The position numbers were made by a program, and so were the translations under genes. Shown in pieces: positions 1 to 5,292 of a DNA stretch of 5,296 nucleotides. Within the stretch, counting starts at the first letter, position 1, and every line of letters starts with the position of its first letter. The notes beneath the pieces were generated by a model. The model had not been told where the DNA came from. It saw nothing but the letters and a program-made list of their open reading frames with translations, and did no database searches. Source of the DNA: an uncultured Collinsella sp. (lineage in GTDB: Bacteria; Actinomycetota; Coriobacteriia; Coriobacteriales; Coriobacteriaceae). The stretch covers positions 1 to 5,296 of the forward strand of contig USHS01000121.1 in the NCBI GenBank assembly GCA_900554585.1, read 5' to 3'.

Positions 1-826
1 GGTCGCGCACGCGGCTCGCGCCGACGCCGACGAACATCTCGACAAAGTCAGAGCCCGGGATGCTAAAGAACGGCACGCCTGCCTCGCCGGCAACGGCCTT
101 AGCCAGCAGCGTCTTACCGGTACCCGGAGGACCAACCAGCAAAACGCCGCGCGGAATCTTGGCACCCAGCTTGCGATAGCGGTCCGGATCGCTCAGGAAG
201 TCGCGGATCTCCTCGAGCTCCTCGACGGCCTCGTCCACGCCGGCAACGTCCTCGAACTTTACCTTGGGACGCGTAGCCTCGTTAGTCTTGGCGTTGGTCT
301 TGCCAAACTGCATGTTCCTATTATTGGCGCCCATCATTTGGCGCATAAAGTAGAACATGATGGCGATCAGGGCGATCGTTGGCAGCACGCTCATCGCCAA
401 GTCGCCCCAAAAATCGGGGTCGTTGGTGTTGACGATATACTTGGTGTCGGGGTGCTCCGCCATGAGCTCGGCAAGCGAATCGGAGCCGACATAGGTCGAG
501 GAGAAGCTCTTGAGCTCGCTCGTGTCGCCCTTGTCCTTTTTCGTCTTCCAGTAATGACCCGCCACGCTTCCGTCTTGAACCGTATAGGTCAAATCTTCGA
601 CGCGATCCTGCTTGATGGCGCTGACCATCTCGCTCGTCGCGAGCTTAACGGTATTGCTGGAGCTGGCAAAGCCGGAGCCCATATTAAAGAAGGCATAGCC
701 CAGAAGCGCGCAAGCCAAAAGAAAATACAGCCAGCCCGTACGCGTGGGCTTCTTGCCTCCGGGCATCCCCGGGATCTTTGGGTCCCGGGGAGTCTGGGAA
801 TTGTTATCGTTACGGTCGTCGGGCAT
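1..826 (-). CDS. ftsH: ATP-dependent zinc metalloprotease FtsH, N-terminal part (cut by window edge)
   Basis: FtsH is a membrane-anchored hexameric AAA+ protease that extracts and degrades misfolded membrane proteins and short-lived regulators. Only the first 275 codons are here; the rest of the ATPase module and the zinc peptidase domain lie beyond position 1. I read, in order: a polar Pro/Gly-rich N-terminus (residues 1-30), a first membrane helix (about 31-50), an extracytoplasmic domain (about 51-140), a second membrane helix (about 144-162), the [10 protein letters not shown] entry to the AAA+ domain (191-200), Walker A GPPGTGKT (232-239) and the pore-loop segment [15 protein letters not shown] (261-275). 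The start at 826 has GGAGG 12 nt upstream, inside the end of hpt; Met21 (766) is a less likely alternative. One nucleotide separates it from the hpt stop, so the two are probably translationally coupled. Oddity: residue 257 is Pro in IPGSDF, where FtsH proteins usually have Ser (ISGSDF). The family call is certain. Confidence 0.97.
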   Translation of the reverse strand, partial: MPDDRNDNNSQTPRDPKIPGMPGGKKPTRTGWLYFLLACALLGYAFFNMGSGFASSSNTVKLATSEMVSAIKQDRVEDLTYTVQDGSVAGHYWKTKKDKGDTSELKSFSSTYVGSDSLAELMAEHPDTKYIVNTNDPDFWGDLAMSVLPTIALIAIMFYFMRQMMGANNRNMQFGKTNAKTNEATRPKVKFEDVAGVDEAVEELEEIRDFLSDPDRYRKLGAKIPRGVLLVGPPGTGKTLLAKAVAGEAGVPFFSIPGSDFVEMFVGVGASRVRD

Positions 827-827
827 C

Positions 828-1376
828 TTACGAATAAACCTCCGGTTTCAAAATGCCCAGATACGGAAGGTTACGATAGCGCTCGGCGTAGTCGAGGCCG
901 TAGCCCACCACAAAGGCATCGGGGCAATGGGTTCCAACATACTTGGGCGTGATGGCCGAGGTACGGTTCTCAACGTCCTTCCACAGGAAGGCAGCGACCT
1001 CCAGCGAAGCGGGCTTGCGGCTCTCGAGGTTTTTCATCAGGTACTTGAGGGTCAGGCCCGAGTCCAGAATGTCCTCGACGATCAGCACGTCGCGACCACG
1101 GATGTCGATATCCAGGTCCTTAATGATACGCACGATGCCCGAAGACTTCACACCGTCGCCATAGCTCGAAACAGCCATGAAATCGATGTTGGTCGGTAGC
1201 TCGATCTTGCGCATCAGGTCGCCCATAAAGACAACAGCGCCGCGCAGAACCGCGATCAGCACCAGATCCTTACCCGCGTAGTCGCGCGTGATCTCCTCGC
1301 CCAGGCGAGAAACGATACCGTCGATATCCTCCTGCGTAAACAGAACCTTCTCGATATCCGGATGTTGAGAAGCCAT
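828..1376 (-). CDS. hpt: Hypoxanthine phosphoribosyltransferase
   Basis: This cytoplasmic purine-salvage enzyme transfers the phosphoribosyl group of PRPP to hypoxanthine, and usually guanine, giving IMP or GMP. The 182 residues match the usual bacterial length. Visible motifs are the [11 protein letters not shown] loop (44-54) that binds pyrophosphate, the flexible-loop SSYGDG (70-75), the PRPP-binding signature [14 protein letters not shown] (97-110) with acidic pair Glu101/Asp102 and catalytic-type Asp105, Lys133, and the C-terminal [20 protein letters not shown] (155-174). The segment FLWKDVENR (130-138) departs from the common LLDKPxRR form but keeps the purine-contacting Lys. The start at 1376 is supported by AAAGGG at 1382-1387, 5 nt upstream. 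It lies downstream of tilS and one nucleotide before ftsH, the classic Gram-positive order, and may be served both by read-through from tilS and by its own promoter near 1434-1463. Confidence 0.97.
   Translation of the reverse strand: MASQHPDIEKVLFTQEDIDGIVSRLGEEITRDYAGKDLVLIAVLRGAVVFMGDLMRKIELPTNIDFMAVSSYGDGVKSSGIVRIIKDLDIDIRGRDVLIVEDILDSGLTLKYLMKNLESRKPASLEVAAFLWKDVENRTSAITPKYVGTHCPDAFVVGYGLDYAERYRNLPYLGILKPEVYS
839..843 (-). promoter_or_regulatory. Ribosome binding site of ftsH inside the hpt coding end
   Basis: GGAGG on the minus strand lies within the last codons of hpt (Pro-Glu-Val), 12 nt before the ftsH ATG at 826. The gap is slightly long, but there is no other Shine-Dalgarno candidate, and the hpt stop codon falls in between. 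Ribosomes finishing hpt would end almost on the ftsH start, which favours coupled translation. Confidence 0.7.
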
Positions 1377-1433
1377 GACAACCCTTTCTTGTGCTTAATC
1401 GCCCACACACCGCCGTATGGACGCGAACTACAC

Positions 1434-1463
1434 ATTCTAGCAGCGCACGGGGTATATTTTCCA
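1434..1463 (-). promoter_or_regulatory. Candidate promoter for hpt-ftsH
   Basis: On the minus strand, TAGAAT (1434-1439) preceded by TGC forms an extended -10 element matching TATAAT in five of six positions. A weaker -35 candidate, TGGAAA (1458-1463, four of six), lies 18 nt upstream. Transcription would start near 1427, about 50 nt before the hpt ATG. This would let hpt-ftsH be expressed apart from tilS. It was found by eye, with no expression evidence. Confidence 0.4.
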
Positions 1464-1464
1464 G

Positions 1465-1485
1465 CCCGCGCATCATCAGCGCGGG
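1465..1485 (-). other. GC-rich hairpin in the tilS-hpt gap
   Basis: A perfect 7-bp inverted repeat, CCCGCGC and GCGCGGG, encloses a 7-nt loop. It lies 39 nt past the tilS stop and directly upstream of the candidate hpt -35 element. Neither strand has a T-tract after the stem, so it is not a canonical intrinsic terminator. It could be a processing site, a pause or partial terminator, or a protein-binding inverted repeat next to the promoter. Confidence 0.5.
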
Positions 1486-1524
1486 AATACCGTCAACGCC
1501 GCACAGAAAAGCTGGTGCGAGGGG

Positions 1525-3063
1525 CTAATCCGCGTCAACCACGCGAAGCAGATAGGCCACACGCGTCGCCGCCGTGCACTTAAAGCGTTCGTCCGCGCGA
1601 ACTCCGGCGACCCACACCACGGCACCTCCCGGCGCCGTCCTCACCATGGGCACGCCGGCGCGCTCGGAAACGGGAATGCGAGCCTCTCCTAGCAAGTCGG
1701 ATACCTTCTTGCTTCGGCCACTCATTCCTAACGGGCACATCACGTCTCCCGGTGCGGGACCGTCCACCCACAGGCGCGCCAATCGCGCCTCGGCAGGGAT
1801 CTCGCCACGCGAGCCCGCCAGGATCCGCTCACTATCGCTGTCGGCAAAACCCAGGGCAGCCGCATCTACCAAAGCTGCCACTTCCCCGGCAGCCGCAAGC
1901 TCACGGGCGCGGCGCACGATATCGCATCCCGGTTCAACGGCCATCGGCTCTGCGACCAGCATACGTCCCCCGCCCAACGGCAAACGACCGGGTACGGTAA
2001 CCCAGTCCGCGACCAGGCCCTCGCGAGCCACCGGAGCCTTAAACGCCAGCATGCCAAATTCGACGCGTGCGTCAATTCCCGCCGGAAGCGTGACCGAGCC
2101 GGCGCCCTCGGCAACGCAGGAAAGGACTCGCTCCACATGTCGCATCTCTGGACGAGCGTCCGGATCGATGCGTTTGATCGCCAGTCGCACGATGCGCCGC
2201 GCGATTACCACCTCGGCCGCAGCAAGGCGTCTGGCATCGAGCACCAGCGCGCCCGCCGCCTCTTTACGCAAACAGCTTCGAAACGCCTGCGCCGACAGCT
2301 GGGATAGAAACGCGTCTTCGTCACCCAAGATCTCACAGGCGGCGCCGATCGTCTTGCACACGCTCGCATTACGCTGTGCCACCACTGGCATTACCCGATG
2401 GCGCACGTAGTTTCGCAGATACGAGATATCCTCATTGCTCTCGTCCTCACGCCACGGCTGACCATGTACCTGTAGATAGCCCACGAGCTCGCCATGAGTT
2501 AGGTCGAGCAAGGGGCGCACCACGATATTCCTCCGGCGAGGAATGCTCGATAGGCCAGCGGGCCCTGAACCCTTAATCGCGTTCATCAAAAACGTTTCCA
2601 CGCGATCCGAAGACGTGTGCGCGGTGCAGATACGAGCCGCCGTTCGCGGTGCCCCCGTCTGGGCGCAGAGCTCGCGAACATACCTCCGCGCCGCGGCATA
2701 GCGCACCTCGCGGGCCGCGGCCTCAATATTGCCCGACTCCCCATCAAAATAAGCGTGCTCCACGCACAGCGGTAAACCATATTTCGCGCAGAGCTCACGC
2801 ACAAAGGCCTCGTCGCCATCGGACGCCTTGCCGCGCAGATGATGGTTTACATGCAGCACATGCAGGCGCTCGCGAGCAATGGGGGCAACACCGCGTCCAT
2901 CTTGGATATCCAGCTTTGATGTGCACGCCATAAGAAGCAGTGCCGTCGAGTCCGCGCCGCCTGATACCATGAGCACGACAGGAGCAGCCTGCTGCCTCGT
3001 CCGGGTCTCATCGACTGCCCCAGGCACGGCATGGTGTCCATAATGCTGAGATACCGTTGGCAT
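1525..3063 (-). CDS. tilS: tRNA(Ile)-lysidine synthetase
   Basis: TilS uses ATP to attach lysine to the wobble cytidine of the tRNA-Ile CAU anticodon, changing it from Met/AUG to Ile/AUA decoding; it is normally essential. The protein has 512 residues, longer than the roughly 430-470 typical of E. coli and Bacillus. I see the N-type ATP-pyrophosphatase P-loop SGGADS (34-39), HVNHHLRG (71-78), TAHTSSDRVET (147-157), GSGPAGLSSIP (165-175), WREDESN and RNYVRHRVMP (204-226), and a C-terminal tRNA-binding module from PGDVMCPLGM (438-447) to GVRADERFKCT (about 487-497). Extra length lies before the P-loop and around residues 50-66. In the normally H-x-x-D-D motif, residue 152 is Ser, leaving only Asp153. 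The start at 3063 is firm: AGGAGG at 3070-3075, 6 nt upstream. It diverges from the YycJ/WalJ-like gene. Confidence 0.95.
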   Translation of the reverse strand: MPTVSQHYGHHAVPGAVDETRTRQQAAPVVLMVSGGADSTALLLMACTSKLDIQDGRGVAPIARERLHVLHVNHHLRGKASDGDEAFVRELCAKYGLPLCVEHAYFDGESGNIEAAAREVRYAAARRYVRELCAQTGAPRTAARICTAHTSSDRVETFLMNAIKGSGPAGLSSIPRRRNIVVRPLLDLTHGELVGYLQVHGQPWREDESNEDISYLRNYVRHRVMPVVAQRNASVCKTIGAACEILGDEDAFLSQLSAQAFRSCLRKEAAGALVLDARRLAAAEVVIARRIVRLAIKRIDPDARPEMRHVERVLSCVAEGAGSVTLPAGIDARVEFGMLAFKAPVAREGLVADWVTVPGRLPLGGGRMLVAEPMAVEPGCDIVRRARELAAAGEVAALVDAAALGFADSDSERILAGSRGEIPAEARLARLWVDGPAPGDVMCPLGMSGRSKKVSDLLGEARIPVSERAGVPMVRTAPGGAVVWVAGVRADERFKCTAATRVAYLLRVVDAD

Positions 3064-3069
3064 TTGCTT

Positions 3070-3075
3070 CCTCCT
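3070..3075 (-). promoter_or_regulatory. Strong ribosome binding site fixing the tilS start
   Basis: A full AGGAGG on the minus strand sits 6 nt before the ATG at 3063. It settles the tilS start even though the first 30 residues are not conserved in the family as I know it. Confidence 0.8.
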
Positions 3076-3091
3076 CTATTCGTTCGCACCC

Positions 3092-3097
3092 ATTGTA
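3092..3097 (-). promoter_or_regulatory. Candidate -10 element for tilS
   Basis: TACAAT on the minus strand matches TATAAT in five of six positions and would start transcription near 3085, leaving a leader of about 20 nt that contains the strong Shine-Dalgarno. I see no good -35 element at 16-18 nt. The position is forced by the compact 48-bp gap, which supports it indirectly. Confidence 0.45.
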
Positions 3098-3101
3098 TCC
3101 T
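3096..3101 (+). promoter_or_regulatory. Candidate -10 element for the YycJ/WalJ-like gene
   Basis: TATCCT on the plus strand fits the relaxed TAnnnT pattern of many actinobacterial promoters. It overlaps the divergent tilS -10 candidate by two bases. It lies only 10 nt before the ATG at 3112, so the transcript would be leaderless or nearly so, in keeping with the lack of a good Shine-Dalgarno there (only GGA at 3104-3106). Confidence 0.3.
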
Positions 3102-3111
3102 TTGGAATCTT

Positions 3112-3921
3112 ATGTCTCGTCTGCACCTTCATATCCTTGGCAGCGGCTCAAAAGGCAACTGCGCGCTCATCGAAGGCCCGCAGGGGCTCATTATGGTCGA
3201 TGACGGACTGTCTCGCCGCGAAACGCTCAAACGCATGGCGGAACTCGGACTGTCGGCAGACGACGTGTACGCCCTTGTTGTCACCCATGAACACAGCGAC
3301 CACATCAAGGGGCTTGAGGTATGGTGCAAGCATTGGAATGGCCCGGTCTTTTCCAGCAGAGGAACGCTCACGTCCAAAGAAAGCCTCGCACATCTACCTG
3401 TCGAGGAATTCGACCCAGGTGACGCCCTCTCTATTGCCGGAGTCCACATTCAAACATATTCGACATCCCACGACGTCGTTAATCCCGTCGGCTACCGGTT
3501 TGACGCTCAGGGTGATTCAATTGGCTTTGCCACCGACACCGGCGAGTTGACGAAGCATGCCATCGATACGCTCAAGGACTGTCGCATTCTCGCACTCGAA
3601 AGCAACCACGATGTAACCATGCTGCGTCAAGGCGACTATCCTCGCTTTCTTCAGGAACGTATCCTGTCTGTAAAAGGGCATCTCTCCAACGATCAGGCCG
3701 CCGATGCCGCACGCGCGTTGGTAACCGATCGCACCGAGCAACTTATCGCGATGCACATTAGCCAAGACAACAATCGCCCAAGCCTGACCGTCAAAAGCTA
3801 CGCAAGCTCCCTCGACGCAACACTCGACAACGAGCTTGGCAGCACCGCCACCCGCGTTGAGGGGCTGCATAAACTCACGATACGTCCCGCCGGACAATAT
3901 CGGCCCATGACCATTCAATAG
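3112..3921 (+). CDS. walJ: MBL-fold metallohydrolase, YycJ/WalJ family
   Basis: The 269-residue cytoplasmic protein has the metallo-beta-lactamase fold of the YycJ/WalJ family, whose Bacillus members are described as DNA exonucleases and often sit beside the WalRK cell-wall regulators. Those regulators are not visible here. Metal-ligand motifs are clear: ILGSGSKGN (8-16), DDGLS (30-34), THEHSDH (58-64, ligands His59, His61, Asp63, His64), His120, ATDTG with Asp142 (140-144), then the family-specific ESNHDVTML (163-171), KGHLSN (188-193) and MHISQDNN (214-221). I chose the ATG at 3112 because homology starts right after it. An in-frame ATG at 3031 would overlap the divergent tilS start and add 27 unlikely residues. 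It lacks a strong Shine-Dalgarno. It converges on hsp20 with a terminator between. The family assignment is sure; substrate and role here are inferred. Confidence 0.9.
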   Translation: MSRLHLHILGSGSKGNCALIEGPQGLIMVDDGLSRRETLKRMAELGLSADDVYALVVTHEHSDHIKGLEVWCKHWNGPVFSSRGTLTSKESLAHLPVEEFDPGDALSIAGVHIQTYSTSHDVVNPVGYRFDAQGDSIGFATDTGELTKHAIDTLKDCRILALESNHDVTMLRQGDYPRFLQERILSVKGHLSNDQAADAARALVTDRTEQLIAMHISQDNNRPSLTVKSYASSLDATLDNELGSTATRVEGLHKLTIRPAGQYRPMTIQ

Positions 3922-3937
3922 GCCAGCCCAAATAGAA

Positions 3938-3969
3938 AAGGGGGCCGGGAATCACTTCCCAGCCCCCTT
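3938..3969. terminator. Bidirectional intrinsic terminator between the convergent walJ and hsp20 genes
   Basis: A long hairpin: 8 bp (AAGGGGGC with GCCCCCTT), one C-A mismatch (3946/3961), 5 more bp (GGGAA with TTCCC) and a TCAC loop (3952-3955). Read on the minus strand it is followed by TTTTCTATTT, a good U-tract for ending hsp20. On the plus strand only two T residues follow, so for walJ it is weaker. It begins 17 nt after the walJ stop and ends 33 nt from the hsp20 stop. Confidence 0.85.
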
Positions 3970-4001
3970 AACGCAGGCACCGATGCTAATAGCCGATAGC
4001 G

Positions 4002-4433
4002 TTAGTCGATGGAAATCTTCGTAACGTTCTTCTTCTCGACAATCTTAGGAACCGTAACGGTAAGGATGCCGTCAGCGTACTTTGCAGAAAGGCCCTCGCT
4101 CGAAGCATCCTTCAGGTACACACCACGCGTCGCGCTGTACGAGCTGAACTCCTTCTGCAGGAAGTTCTTACCCTCGTTCTCCTTGTCTTCCTCGACATTC
4201 ACGCTAATGGACAGACGGCCCTCGTTAAGCTCGACATCGATGTCGTCCTTGGCGACGCCGGTCAGATAAGCCTTGACCTCATAGCCATCGCCCTTATCCT
4301 CAACGTCAACGGGGAACGCCTTAGAGGCAATCGAGCTGTTCGCTAGGTCGCTCATATCATCAAAGAGATCAAACAACGAGCTAGCAGAGGGACGAACACC
4401 AAAGACCGAACGATAAGGAACCATGCTTGCCAT
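4002..4433 (-). CDS. hsp20: Small heat-shock protein, Hsp20/alpha-crystallin family
   Basis: Hsp20 proteins form oligomers that hold unfolding proteins for later refolding by ATP-driven chaperones. The 143-residue product has a short N-terminal arm with VFGVRPSASSLFDLFDDM (10-27), an alpha-crystallin domain (about 40-130) with FPVDVEDKGDGYEVKAYLTGV (40-60), DDIDVELNEGRLSISV (63-78), the RGVYL strand (103-107) and DGILTVTVPK (121-130, the usual G-x-L-T-x-x-x-P-K signature), and a tail with an I-x-I motif at 140-142 used for oligomer assembly. The start at 4433 is preferred because AAAGGAG (4442-4448) lies 8 nt upstream; an in-frame ATG at 4466 would place that site inside the gene. The leader is probably about 80 nt. 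I find no CIRCE (HrcA) or HAIR (HspR) box upstream. The terminator at 3938-3969 ends it. Confidence 0.95.
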   Translation of the reverse strand: MASMVPYRSVFGVRPSASSLFDLFDDMSDLANSSIASKAFPVDVEDKGDGYEVKAYLTGVAKDDIDVELNEGRLSISVNVEEDKENEGKNFLQKEFSSYSATRGVYLKDASSEGLSAKYADGILTVTVPKIVEKKNVTKISID

Positions 4434-4500
4434 GACTACCACTCCTTTAAGGGACTGCCGAGCCATCTTCCAGGTGGCAGGGACTTCGTTTGACGCTCTA

Positions 4501-4525
4501 ATATATGCCCAACGATTACGTATAT
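4501..4525. repeat. Imperfect inverted repeat over the hsp20 promoter start region
   Basis: ATATATG (4501-4507) and CGTATAT (4519-4525) are inverted copies, six of seven bases, with an 11-nt spacer. The repeat overlaps the candidate -10 and start point of hsp20, a position where a repressor would act. It does not resemble CIRCE or HAIR. AT-rich sequence makes chance matches common. Confidence 0.3.
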
Positions 4526-4551
4526 ATACATTTTGCTATAAAGTTTTTTAA
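4523..4551 (-). promoter_or_regulatory. Candidate promoter for hsp20
   Basis: On the minus strand, TTAAAA (4546-4551) and TATATA (4523-4528) are 17 nt apart, each matching the housekeeping consensus in four of six positions, inside an AT-rich island (about 4518-4575). Start would be near 4516, giving a leader of about 80 nt. The AT-rich context offers alternatives, so the exact site is uncertain. Confidence 0.4.
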
Positions 4552-4593
4552 GTCTCTTTCTATAAGCATATCTAAGTCTGGTTGACTAAGGTT

Positions 4594-4606
4594 TTAACGA
4601 GGTTAA
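4594..4606. repeat. Palindrome TTAAC-GAG-GTTAA in the divergent intergenic region
   Basis: A perfect 5-bp inverted repeat with 3-nt centre, flanked by direct copies of TAAGGTT (4587-4593 and 4604-4610). It sits between the hsp20 promoter candidate and that of the 4712 gene. On the plus strand TTGACT (4582-4587) precedes it, so it could also lie in the spacer of a second plus-strand promoter (TTGACT, 16 nt, TAAGGT). Possible operator; no regulator is assigned. Confidence 0.35.
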
Positions 4607-4643
4607 GGTTATTTGAACAGAGCCCTGAATACCAAATACGCGC

Positions 4644-4673
4644 CTGTCAAAACGAAGCAGGGGGGCTTACAAT
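4644..4673 (+). promoter_or_regulatory. Candidate promoter for the tail-anchored hypothetical gene
   Basis: TACAAT (4668-4673, five of six to TATAAT) with CTGTCA (4644-4649, four of six to TTGACA) 18 nt upstream. Transcription would start near 4680, about 30 nt before the ATG at 4712. The same -10 hexamer appears as the tilS candidate. Confidence 0.45.
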
Positions 4674-4685
4674 GAGCGCATACTC

Positions 4686-4700
4686 GTTGTTAATGACAAC
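4686..4700 (+). repeat. Inverted repeat GTTGT-N5-ACAAC between the candidate promoter and the 4712 start codon
   Basis: A perfect 5-bp inverted repeat with a 5-nt centre (TAATG), about 6-20 nt past the predicted transcription start and 11 nt before the ATG. This is an operator-like position; it could also fold as a small mRNA hairpin just before the weak Shine-Dalgarno AAGGG (4703-4707). Confidence 0.4.
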
Positions 4701-4711
4701 CTAAGGGCATC

Positions 4712-5182
4712 ATGGACGATCAGACCTCCGACAATTCGTTTGAGCCGCTGCAGAACGATAGTTCTGCCTATTCACAGCCCATACGCTACCATCGTCCCCA
4801 TATTTCCCAAGAGCCCATTAACGATGCGGAACCTGAATATGTAACTCGAAATCGTTATCAAACCCTTGAAGAAACTCAATCGGGTCGCAGACACATGGGA
4901 GTCGCCTCGAGCGATCCGGTGTATCTAAAAGATGCCCCCTTATCCAAAAACAGCGCATGCAGCCAGGAGCAAACACAAACACCAACTAAGCAACATCGTA
5001 GAGGGCCCCGTCCCAAGCAAACTCTAACGCATTCCGCCCGCTATCTCGAGACGCCTAAGCAGGGGAAATCGATATTTACATCGTCAAACAGACGGCGCAA
5101 ACAGCACCGCCTCCAAATCGCGCTCTTGATCGTTGCCGTCGTGGCGATCGCGCTGGTCATTCATTTTATTTTCTTCAAATAG
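4712..5182 (+). CDS. Hypothetical tail-anchored membrane protein
   Basis: I do not recognise this 156-residue protein. Residues 1-125 are polar, rich in Gln, Ser, Thr, Asn, Pro and Arg, with no signal peptide and no predicted globular core, so probably disordered. A basic patch, NRRRKQHR (126-133), precedes a single hydrophobic helix (about 134-154, LQIALLIVAVVAIALVIHFIF), and the protein ends with FK. By the positive-inside rule the N-terminus stays in the cytoplasm and the protein is anchored by its tail. A second basic stretch, KQHRRGPRPK, lies at 93-102. The start at 4712 has AAGGG 4 nt upstream; translation, promoter and terminator all fit a real monocistronic gene. Base composition is less GC-rich than tilS or ftsH. 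It could be a cytoplasm-facing scaffold or an envelope-associated factor; nothing in the sequence decides this. Confidence 0.75.
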   Translation: MDDQTSDNSFEPLQNDSSAYSQPIRYHRPHISQEPINDAEPEYVTRNRYQTLEETQSGRRHMGVASSDPVYLKDAPLSKNSACSQEQTQTPTKQHRRGPRPKQTLTHSARYLETPKQGKSIFTSSNRRRKQHRLQIALLIVAVVAIALVIHFIFFK

Positions 5183-5234
5183 AGAAGGCTATTAAGCCAT
5201 AGAGGCGTTTAGCCAATATCGACCAAACGCAAAA

Positions 5235-5262
5235 AAGGGGAAGGCCGCGAGGCCTCCCCCTT
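5235..5262. terminator. Bidirectional intrinsic terminator after the hypothetical gene
   Basis: A hairpin of AAGGGG with CCCCTT, an A-C mismatch (5241/5256), AGGCC with GGCCT, and a GCGA loop (a GNRA tetraloop, 5247-5250). On the minus strand it runs into six T residues (5231-5236, sharing two with the stem), a strong signal for a minus-strand transcript arriving from beyond 5296. On the plus strand only TT follows, so for the 4712 gene, whose stop is about 50 nt upstream, it is weaker. Confidence 0.8.
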
Positions 5263-5275
5263 CCACATTCTCGAT

Positions 5276-5292
5276 GACGGCTCGGTGCCGTC
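5276..5292. other. Small GC-rich hairpin at the right edge
   Basis: A perfect 6-bp inverted repeat (GACGGC with GCCGTC) with a 5-nt loop, 13 nt from the terminator hairpin. Two hairpins in tandem before a T-tract could be the 3' end of a minus-strand transcript, coding or non-coding, that starts outside the window. Too little is visible to say which. Confidence 0.35.

Noticed and set aside
338..952. A plus-strand open frame of 204 codons opposite ftsH and hpt.
   Set aside because: It crosses the ends of two well-supported minus-strand genes, has no recognisable domain, and is explained by GC-rich codon bias.
1574..2410. A long plus-strand open frame of 278 codons opposite tilS.
   Set aside because: It is antisense to a clear tilS and its translation is low-complexity Ser/Ala/Arg/Thr-rich, typical of an antisense shadow frame in GC-rich DNA.
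3031..3111. A longer N-terminus for the walJ gene, starting at 3031.
   Set aside because: It would overlap the tilS start and Shine-Dalgarno and add residues with no family similarity before the conserved ILGSGSKGN.
4434..4466. An 11-residue longer hsp20 starting at 4466.
   Set aside because: The strong Shine-Dalgarno AAAGGAG at 4442-4448 would then be inside the coding region; it is spaced correctly for the ATG at 4433.
4434..4711. A hidden small gene or RNA gene in the largest gap.
   Set aside because: I see no start codon with a good ribosome site and sustained coding pattern, no tRNA-like cloverleaf, and the AT-rich island is explained by divergent promoters.
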